Shown in pieces: positions 58,347 to 64,000 of a DNA stretch of 64,000 nucleotides. The notes beneath the pieces are model-generated. The model saw nothing but the letters and a program-made list of their open reading frames with translations. It was not told the origin of the DNA and ran no database searches. Numbering within the stretch: the first letter of the stretch is position 1; each line of letters opens with the position of its first letter. The position numbers and the translations under genes were made by a program. Origin of the DNA: a bacterium. GTDB lineage: Bacteria > Pseudomonadota > Gammaproteobacteria > GCA-002705445 > GCA-002716945. The stretch is from NCBI GenBank assembly GCA_029979505.1, contig JAPOHH010000002.1, positions 64,118 to 128,117 of the forward strand, read 5' to 3'.

Positions 58347-59495
58347 ATGGATGTATATAATTATGCTCAAGATGAGTTAAATAACTTTATCAACAAAAAC
58401 CTCTCTTCTTATTCCAAAGATAGGAATTATGATTATGGTCCTGATAAGAGAAATAATGTTTCAGTACTTTCAAAGTATGTTTCTCACCGAATACTTCTTG
58501 AATACGACATTATAAACACATCCTTATCTAAGTATCCTCTTTCTAAAATAGAGAAATATGTGCAAGAAGTATTTTGGAGAGTGTACTGGAAAGGCTGGCT
58601 TGAACATCGGCCTCAAGTTTGGGATGACTACTCCAATTATCAACCAAAAGAAATAAATGCTGATCAATTAAATAAAGCAATTCAGGGAAACACAGGCATT
58701 GATTGTTTTGATAGCTGGGTTTCTGAATTGATTAATAATAACTATCTTCACAATCATACACGTATGTGGTTTGCTAGCATTTGGATATTCACTCTTAAGT
58801 TACCTTGGCAATTAGGTGCAAATTTCTTTATGGAACATCTATTAGATGGGGACAGTGCCTCTAATACTCTCAGTTGGAGGTGGGTAGCAGGATTACAGAC
58901 AGTTGGAAAACATTATCTAGCAACATCATCAAATATTAGAAAATTTACTAATGGCAAGTATTCTCCTTATAGATTGAATGAATATGCGGATCCTATTAAA
59001 GAGGATATTACATATGATGCTGTTGATTTAAATATTATTAAATCTGAACGTACTAATTCTGCGTTAATTATATTTGATAATGATTTATCATTCAAAGATA
59101 GAGAAAATCTTTATGATAGCTATAATAATATTTATCTAATTCATATGACTAATCACAGTCGTAAAATTAAAGTTAGTGATAAAGTATTGCAATTCAAACA
59201 CTCATGTCTCTCTGATTTTAAAAAACACTTTAAACAAGCAGAGATAATAAACGATACGGACTTGAATCAAATTCTATGTAATTCTCATAAGATTGATGCA
59301 ATCTATCCATGTATAGGTGAAAATAACTCTTTCATGCAAAGATACAGCAATCAAATAGAAATAAACTATATTTATAGGGATGAGGATTTATTTTGCTGGA
59401 AATATTCAAAGAAAGGGTTCTTTAATTTTAAAAAAAATATACCTACTATTATAAATAAAATTATTAGAACGCAGGATTTATTTTCTCAAGAATAG
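58347..59495 (+). CDS. photolyase/cryptochrome-like FAD-binding protein with C-terminal alpha/beta domain
   Basis: A 382-residue flavoprotein. Residues 1 to about 215 are the helical FAD-binding domain of photolyases: RNYDYGPDKRNNVSVLSKYVSHR, EVFWRVYWKGWLEHRPQVW, NNYLHNHTRMWFASI, LPWQLGANFFMEHLLDGDSASNTLSWRWVAG and TSSNIRKF. There is no N-terminal antenna domain. Residues about 240-382 instead read like an alpha/beta domain (SALIIFDNDLSF, NNIYLIHM, DLFCWKYSKKGFFNF), as if the usual first domain had moved to the C-terminus. DNA-repair or light-sensing function cannot be decided. TATAAT lies 14 and TATTAT nine bases before the ATG. Confidence 0.82.
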   Translation: MDVYNYAQDELNNFINKNLSSYSKDRNYDYGPDKRNNVSVLSKYVSHRILLEYDIINTSLSKYPLSKIEKYVQEVFWRVYWKGWLEHRPQVWDDYSNYQPKEINADQLNKAIQGNTGIDCFDSWVSELINNNYLHNHTRMWFASIWIFTLKLPWQLGANFFMEHLLDGDSASNTLSWRWVAGLQTVGKHYLATSSNIRKFTNGKYSPYRLNEYADPIKEDITYDAVDLNIIKSERTNSALIIFDNDLSFKDRENLYDSYNNIYLIHMTNHSRKIKVSDKVLQFKHSCLSDFKKHFKQAEIINDTDLNQILCNSHKIDAIYPCIGENNSFMQRYSNQIEINYIYRDEDLFCWKYSKKGFFNFKKNIPTIINKIIRTQDLFSQE

Positions 59496-59544
59496 TTAAT
59501 AATTATAAAAAAAAATTTTTTATTACTTACATAAATATTACTAA

Positions 59545-60012
59545 TCAAAACCCTTTTTGTTTTGCATATGCATCATAGTTTTTCTTACCAATAGCTATTT
59601 TAAGACTCATTTTATAGCTAGCTTTGGAATCTTCACTACACTTCAAATCATTTCTGTCAAAACTTTGGTCAGTATATTTTCCCTTTAATGTATCTTTATC
59701 TATTTTTATAAAAACCCTATTCATTGAATTTGGGATTTTAGTCAAAATATTAATATTTGTATCAAGTTTATATTCTCGAAAAATATCATTCTCATCTTTA
59801 TGATAATCTATTACTAGATTTTTATATTCACGATCTATCCACCATGAAATTATCTGAACTTTCTTTTCGGAAAACTTTAATGAGAAGTCTACTGTTTGGT
59901 TAGATGAATTATAAAAAGTACATAATAATTCTTTTTCATCTAGACTAGAGTTATTTAAGTCCGCACAACCATCAAGGAAGACGACAGTAATCAGAATAGC
60001 AATAAATCTCAT
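59545..60012 (-). CDS. hypothetical lipoprotein
   Basis: Family not recognised. The 155-residue protein begins with a short signal peptide (MRFIAILITVVFLDGC) whose lipobox ends in Cys16, so it is probably a lipid-anchored envelope protein. The rest is polar, with many Lys, Asp and aromatic residues and a few beta-like segments. It follows the 53-residue membrane protein gene on the same strand by five bases. Confidence 0.6.
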   Translation of the reverse strand: MRFIAILITVVFLDGCADLNNSSLDEKELLCTFYNSSNQTVDFSLKFSEKKVQIISWWIDREYKNLVIDYHKDENDIFREYKLDTNINILTKIPNSMNRVFIKIDKDTLKGKYTDQSFDRNDLKCSEDSKASYKMSLKIAIGKKNYDAYAKQKGF

Positions 60013-60017
60013 CTCAT

Positions 60018-60179
60018 CTATTTTAAGATAATTGTTAAAATAATCCCAATAAACATTACAAATGATAATGATGCTAATACAGGTAGTTTCTTCATTATAC
60101 CTTTTCTCCAGAAATCAGGTTCCTTTCTCCAGGTATCTGTATCCTTCCAAAAATTTGAATCTTTCTTCTCTATTTGCAT
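60018..60179 (-). CDS. small single-span membrane protein (53 aa)
   Basis: A short gene with ATG 60179, preceded by AAGGT as ribosome-binding site. The N-terminal half repeats a Trp-basic pattern (FWKDTDTWRKEPDFWRKG); the C-terminal half is one membrane helix (LASLSFVMFIGIILTIIL). The stop TAG at 60018-60020 lies five bases before the lipoprotein start, suggesting an operon. Family not recognised. Confidence 0.6.
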   Translation of the reverse strand: MQIEKKDSNFWKDTDTWRKEPDFWRKGIMKKLPVLASLSFVMFIGIILTIILK

Positions 60180-60262
60180 ATTTACCTTAAAGTATCAGGA
60201 AACATACTAACATAATTTTATTAAAACTTATTTTCTCATCAAATTTATTGTTAATATATCTT

Positions 60263-61444
60263 ATGAATTTTAATGTAGATGTTTTAATTATTGGTGCAGG
60301 AGCAGCAGGTTTGATGTGCGCTATAGAGTCTGGAAAAAGAGGAAAATCTGTACTCGTTGTTGATCATTCAAATAAGATAGGTGAAAAAATACGTATATCT
60401 GGTGGGGGGAGATGTAATTTTACAAATCTTAATACTAGCCATAAAAACTTTTTATCACAAAATATTAACTTCTCTATATCTGCACTTAATCAATATACAC
60501 AGTTTGATTTCATTGACCTAATTAAAAAATATAACATTAACTATCATGAGAAAACTCTTGGCCAATTATTTTGTAATGAAAAATCTCAATTAATAATAGA
60601 TATGCTTTTATCAGAATGTGATAAAGCAAAAGTTGTCATAAAAAAAAATTTTACTGTCGATAAAGTAGAAAAAAGAAATACTAATTACTACGTTTTCAGT
60701 GATAATGACACATATACTACAAAATCGCTCGTAATCGCAACTGGAGGTCTGTCTATACCTAAAATAGGTGCAACTGATTTTGGGTATAGCCTTGCAAAAC
60801 AATTTAATATTAATGTAATTGATACGTCACCTGCACTAGTACCATTGACATTTACAGATGAAATATTAGATATGTGCAATCAATTATCGGGATTATCATT
60901 TAATGCACGAATATCACATAGGAATGTTTCATTTGAAGAAGGAATGTTATTCACACATCGAGGTCTTAGCGGCCCATCTATATTACAAATTTCTTCATAT
61001 TGGCGTAAGGGTGACAATATTAGTATTAATTTTCTACCACATCATAATTTTGACGAGATTATTAGTCAAAAGAGACAAAAAAAATCAAAACAAAATATTA
61101 TTAATATTTTGTCAGATTTTTTGCCAAAAAGATTTGTAAGTATATTTTGTAGTAAATACAAATACTCAAAAAATATTTCTGAATTATCAAAGCATTCAAT
61201 AGATAGTATTCATAATAATATTAAAAAATGGATGATAGAACCAAAAGGCACGGAAGGTTACCGCACAGCTGAGGTCACAAGAGGTGGAGTGAACACTGAT
61301 GAGCTATCATCAAAGACCATGATGTCTAAGAAACATACAGGCCTTTTCTTTATCGGTGAGGTGGTTGATGTTACTGGCCATCTTGGTGGATATAATTTTC
61401 AATGGGCATGGTCATCTGGTTATGTTGCTGGACAACATACATAA
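60263..61444 (+). CDS. HI0933-family FAD-dependent oxidoreductase (YhiN-like)
   Basis: A flavoprotein of about 393 residues. The dinucleotide-binding loop is LIIGAGAAGLMCAIE, followed by VVDHSNKIGEKIRISGGGRCNFTN, the family hallmark; ATGGLSIPKIGATDFGY, FTHRGLSGPSILQIS, RGGVNTDELSSKTMMSK and GEVVDVTGHLGGYNFQWAWSSGYVAG follow. The reaction is unknown. ATG 60263 is chosen over TTG 60248 because it fits the family and lies five bases after TAATAT, again a leaderless-looking start. Confidence 0.88.
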   Translation: MNFNVDVLIIGAGAAGLMCAIESGKRGKSVLVVDHSNKIGEKIRISGGGRCNFTNLNTSHKNFLSQNINFSISALNQYTQFDFIDLIKKYNINYHEKTLGQLFCNEKSQLIIDMLLSECDKAKVVIKKNFTVDKVEKRNTNYYVFSDNDTYTTKSLVIATGGLSIPKIGATDFGYSLAKQFNINVIDTSPALVPLTFTDEILDMCNQLSGLSFNARISHRNVSFEEGMLFTHRGLSGPSILQISSYWRKGDNISINFLPHHNFDEIISQKRQKKSKQNIINILSDFLPKRFVSIFCSKYKYSKNISELSKHSIDSIHNNIKKWMIEPKGTEGYRTAEVTRGGVNTDELSSKTMMSKKHTGLFFIGEVVDVTGHLGGYNFQWAWSSGYVAGQHT

Positions 61445-61471
61445 CCCTATGACAAATATACTCTCAAGTTA

Positions 61472-61774
61472 TTAACTATCACCTTCTTTTATGAAGACTC
61501 CATCCACCATTTTTCCCTTTCTGTTTTTAATATCATTGTAAGCAACTTCAAGACAATCATTCATTTTCAATCCATTTCTAACCATGATATTTATTAACAC
61601 CACCATCATATCTCCAATGTCATCTCTTATATCCTTACCTTTGCAAAGGCTATCAGACAATTCTCCAGCTTCTTGTATTAGTTTTAGATATTGATCTTTA
61701 TCGGTACTACCATCAATAAGATTTCGATCCTTGTGCCATTGTGAAATTAATTCTTCATAATTTAGTTGAGTCAT
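61472..61774 (-). CDS. MazG-like nucleotide pyrophosphohydrolase
   Basis: A 100-residue all-alpha NTP pyrophosphatase. Metal-binding acidic residues appear in LIQEAGELSDSL and IRDDIGDMMVVLINI, then LEVAYNDIKNRKGKMVDGVFIKE, typical of short MazG-like enzymes including phage ones. It could clean the nucleotide pool or hydrolyse (p)ppGpp-like nucleotides; the substrate is not decidable. It is monocistronic or weakly linked, converging on the HI0933-like gene. Confidence 0.78.
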   Translation of the reverse strand: MTQLNYEELISQWHKDRNLIDGSTDKDQYLKLIQEAGELSDSLCKGKDIRDDIGDMMVVLINIMVRNGLKMNDCLEVAYNDIKNRKGKMVDGVFIKEGDS

Positions 61775-61845
61775 TTTTGTTCTCTGTCTTTATATAGTTT
61801 TATTTTTTTAACTATAGATTATATTAATACATAGATGAAGCTATT

Positions 61846-62295
61846 TTAAGTAATCAATGATGAATGATGAATTTTTATTTTTAGACCTGATTTTGTTTCT
61901 TTCAGCACAAAAGTAAATGCAACTCTATAACTTTCATTAGATTTTTCTGACTCAAAATTAAAGATACCCATAACAGCTATAAGTGTATCTTCTATTATTG
62001 TATTAATTTCTTCGATATTAATCTTGCTAAAAGCTTGTAAAGCAAAACCTTTATCCTCAGAAAATTTGCCTCCAATAAAATATGAAAGAGCACTTTCTGT
62101 GTTATTTCTAAAGATAGTTTTACTTGTCATTGTTGGCTTGAATAGAACCAATTCATCATCAAAAAGGTAATGTTTTTTAATAAAAGTACGTCCTAATAAT
62201 TCATAATCACTACCGGATAGATACGCCTCATGAATATTTAATAGTTCATTAGTCCAAGATGAAATGAATTGAATAATATTTTTTTCTGTAATCAT
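61846..62295 (-). CDS. NTF2/SnoaL-like protein of unknown function
   Basis: A 149-residue cone-fold-like protein. The pattern LVLFKPTMTSKTIFRN, ALSYFIGGKFSEDKGFALQAF, AVMGIFNFES and KIKIHHSSLIT recalls marine bacterial proteins that databases often label phosphoribosyl-AMP cyclohydrolase, but no HisI metal motif is visible here. An enzymatic or binding role is not known. It starts five bases after the stop of a small membrane protein gene. Confidence 0.65.
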   Translation of the reverse strand: MITEKNIIQFISSWTNELLNIHEAYLSGSDYELLGRTFIKKHYLFDDELVLFKPTMTSKTIFRNNTESALSYFIGGKFSEDKGFALQAFSKINIEEINTIIEDTLIAVMGIFNFESEKSNESYRVAFTFVLKETKSGLKIKIHHSSLIT

Positions 62296-62300
62296 AATAT

Positions 62301-62477
62301 CTATATATTTAGAAAATACACGATTATCTCTACCATAACTATATAAATTAGTGTAATGACAAAAAAGAATGACATTATTCCAGATAAAAGATAGCTTGTA
62401 TTTCTATTAAGTATTTTATTATTTAATACTACTATTGCTGTAAAAAATAATAAAACTAAAATAAAAATAATATTCAT
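62301..62477 (-). CDS. small two-span membrane protein (58 aa)
   Basis: A short gene from ATG 62477 to TAG 62301-62303. It encodes two hydrophobic helices (IIFILVLLFFTAIVVL and GIMSFFFVITLIYIVMVEII) separated by NNKILNRNTSYLL. Family not recognised. It lies between the beta-barrel-like gene and the NTF2-like gene on the same strand. No clear ribosome-binding site. Confidence 0.45.
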   Translation of the reverse strand: MNIIFILVLLFFTAIVVLNNKILNRNTSYLLSGIMSFFFVITLIYIVMVEIIVYFLNI

Positions 62478-62489
62478 AAAAAATTAGAA

Positions 62490-62858
62490 TTAGAACGTAT
62501 ATTTAGTATTTACAACAATCCAATTAAGGTCTCTTCCTACAGATTTCATTTTACTTCTATAATTCACGTTTATACGTAATGCATCAAAAAAAGTTTTAGT
62601 AATGCCAAAGCGCAGGTAATCATATGATAATCCTGAACCGACTGGTGTCCCTTCATTTATATCTTCACCAACACCAAACTCACCGAAAACTTTATAATCA
62701 TTTATAACTATACTTTTCCCAACTTTAATATGATGTGAAGTCTTCGTATAACTTGAATCATTGAACCAAAGCTCTTGTCTTGATGCTATATAAGTTTCTG
62801 CACTCAGATTCGGAACTGAAACAATCAACAAGATAAAAGCATGAAATATGTTGCGCAT
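62490..62858 (-). CDS. secreted, probably outer-membrane, hypothetical protein
   Basis: Family not recognised. The 122-residue protein has a signal peptide ending near VPNLSA-E, then alternating hydrophobic/polar strands and a terminal phenylalanine (VNTKYTF), as in beta-barrel proteins assembled by BamA. A strong AAGGAG precedes the ATG at 62858. It lies 13 bases after the sugar dehydrogenase stop on the same strand, so a shared envelope function is possible. Confidence 0.6.
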   Translation of the reverse strand: MRNIFHAFILLIVSVPNLSAETYIASRQELWFNDSSYTKTSHHIKVGKSIVINDYKVFGEFGVGEDINEGTPVGSGLSYDYLRFGITKTFFDALRINVNYRSKMKSVGRDLNWIVVNTKYTF

Positions 62859-62871
62859 TTATTTCTCCTTT

Positions 62872-63954
62872 TTATAATTTATTTAATTTCCATAAGCTAG
62901 CATTGCTACCTGAATTGATTAAGAATATTTCTCCTTTACTATTAGTTTCTATATCTCTAATCCTACCGATTTTTTCTGTGAATATAATATGTTGTTCTTT
63001 AATTTCGTTATCTTCAAAGTTAAGCCTATATAGAGTTTTATATTTTAATGATGTAACTATTACATCTCCATTCCATTCCGGAAAAGCTTCTCCTTTGTAA
63101 ATATTGATATTACTCACAGCAATAGATGGTGTCCAAGTCCACATGGGTTTAGTGAAGCCAGGTTTCCAAGCATCACCATCACCTATCTTTGTACCAATAT
63201 AATTTCTTCCACCCCAACCGATAATTTTCCAACCATAATTTTCTCCAAACTTAACCTCACCAAAAAAATCACCACCTTTTGCGCCATGATTTGAAATATA
63301 AACTTTCCCATTGAATGGAGACACATACATACCCTGTGGATTTCTGATTCCTATTTGATAAATCTCGGGAAGCCATTTAGGTTTATTTATAAATTTGGGG
63401 TTATCTCTTGGAATTGATCCATCTAAATTTATTCTTATTATACTCCCTGGATGATTAGTCATATCTTGCGCGATCATACCTTTTCCTCGTTCACCAACAG
63501 AAGCATAAAGATGTTGATCTTTTATTACGATTCGTGACCCGAAGTGATATCCACTATTTATAGGAGGTTCTGCTCGGAATATATTTTTAAAGTCTATTTT
63601 ATTTTTGTCGTATAAACCTCTTGCAATTGATGTGGAAGAATTTCCGTTTTCTCTATCTTCAGAATAACTAACATAAACATAACCATCTCTATATAAAATA
63701 TCTAATAATCCCCCTTGTCCATAATAATAAAAATCAAGATTGTGTTCTATTTCAAATTTATTACCAGTATTCATATCAATACGAATTATGCCTCCTGTTT
63801 TCTCTGTAATTAGAAGAGTTTGATCATTTACGAAGGACATTCCCCAAGGTTCACTAAGGGTTTTAATTAATTCCTGAACTTTAAATTGATCACTAGAGTG
63901 TATTTCCGTGTGAAAACACATTAGAGATAAGAAAATAAATATAAATTTGAACAT
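62872..63954 (-). CDS. periplasmic PQQ-dependent sugar dehydrogenase-like protein
   Basis: A six-bladed beta-propeller of about 360 residues of the soluble aldose dehydrogenase (YliI/GdhB) family that oxidises sugars with PQQ. A signal peptide (MFKFIFIFLSLMCFH) opens the protein; then LSEPWGMSFVNDQTLLITEKTGGI, GGLLDI, YHFGSRIV, GIRNPQGM, NHGAKGGDFFGE and GENYGW, and WTPSIAVSNI are family landmarks. ATG 63954 is chosen because a TATAAT (63961-63966) lies six bases before it and inside the longer reading from 63972. Such genes are common in marine gammaproteobacteria; PQQ dependence is inferred. Confidence 0.85.
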   Translation of the reverse strand: MFKFIFIFLSLMCFHTEIHSSDQFKVQELIKTLSEPWGMSFVNDQTLLITEKTGGIIRIDMNTGNKFEIEHNLDFYYYGQGGLLDILYRDGYVYVSYSEDRENGNSSTSIARGLYDKNKIDFKNIFRAEPPINSGYHFGSRIVIKDQHLYASVGERGKGMIAQDMTNHPGSIIRINLDGSIPRDNPKFINKPKWLPEIYQIGIRNPQGMYVSPFNGKVYISNHGAKGGDFFGEVKFGENYGWKIIGWGGRNYIGTKIGDGDAWKPGFTKPMWTWTPSIAVSNINIYKGEAFPEWNGDVIVTSLKYKTLYRLNFEDNEIKEQHIIFTEKIGRIRDIETNSKGEIFLINSGSNASLWKLNKL

Positions 63955-63966
63955 TATTTGATTATA
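63954..63966 (-). promoter_or_regulatory. sugar dehydrogenase promoter -10 next to the start codon
   Basis: On the minus strand TATAAT (63966-63961) is followed by six bases (CAAATA) and ATG 63954. This repeats the geometry at nuoA and guaB and predicts a leaderless or nearly leaderless transcript. Confidence 0.45.
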
Positions 63967-64000
63967 TAACATCCAAGGTATGTTTATTTCATAGATGTTA

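Noticed and set aside
59505-59520. A9T6 tract after the photolyase-like gene as a terminator
   Set aside because: The possible stem is only A-T pairs with no GC, so it is not a convincing hairpin.

Overview
The window is a visibly AT-rich, very tightly packed stretch of chromosome. Gene order and gene content point to a streamlined gammaproteobacterium. The markers are rlmE-ftsH-folP-glmM-tpiA-secG-tRNA-Leu; initiator tRNA-rimP-nusA-infB-rbfA-truB-rpsO-pnp; divergent xseA and guaB-guaA; valS-holC-pepA divergent from lptF-lptG; xerD-dsbC; sbcB; parE-parC; and htpX. Open-ocean SAR86-like bacteria fit the base composition, compactness and the PQQ-type sugar dehydrogenase. That assignment is inference, since no rRNA gene is present. 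Two features look more alphaproteobacterial: a one-cysteine DksA, and a GAAC-N7-GAAC element in front of lexA.

Layout. 1-3116: the end of carB, a tpx plus cation symporter pair on the minus strand, and rlmE. 3177-9146: ftsH, a phage-type PD-(D/E)XK exonuclease, folP, glmM, tpiA, secG and tRNA-Leu(GAG). 9150-9716: an antisense FMN-binding pyridoxamine-phosphate-oxidase-like gene. 9772-23736: a complete 14-gene nuoA-N operon for respiratory complex I, with separate nuoC and nuoD. 23776-31695: initiator tRNA and the translation/RNA-processing operon rimP to pnp. 31705-40010: dksA and xseA (minus), then guaB-guaA-arsC-like, lexA-dinB with a clear terminator, and a MerR-type regulator with a cobalamin-binding-like domain. 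39999-51506: valS-holC-pepA (minus), lptF-lptG, an RDD protein and moeA (minus), xerD-dsbC and sbcB (minus). 51549-57182: parE-parC-htpX-efp. 57175-63954: an accessory end with small membrane proteins, a photolyase-like flavoprotein, a frameshifted small gene, a lipoprotein, an HI0933-type flavoprotein, a MazG-like pyrophosphohydrolase, an NTF2-like protein, a small beta-barrel candidate and a periplasmic PQQ-type sugar dehydrogenase.

How it fits together. Most genes are core functions: respiration, translation initiation and RNA turnover, cell-envelope precursor and LPS export, purine synthesis, SOS repair and chromosome decatenation. Many junctions are TAATG or ATGA overlaps. Several operon heads carry a TATAAT-like hexamer only 5-6 bases before the start codon and no Shine-Dalgarno, which suggests leaderless mRNAs. 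Light-related hints are the CarH/LitR-like regulator and the photolyase-like flavoprotein whose alpha/beta domain appears to lie at the C-terminus. No CRISPR array, insertion sequence or prophage was seen. The strongest candidates for something undescribed are single genes and regulatory patterns, not a multi-gene defence or metabolic system.
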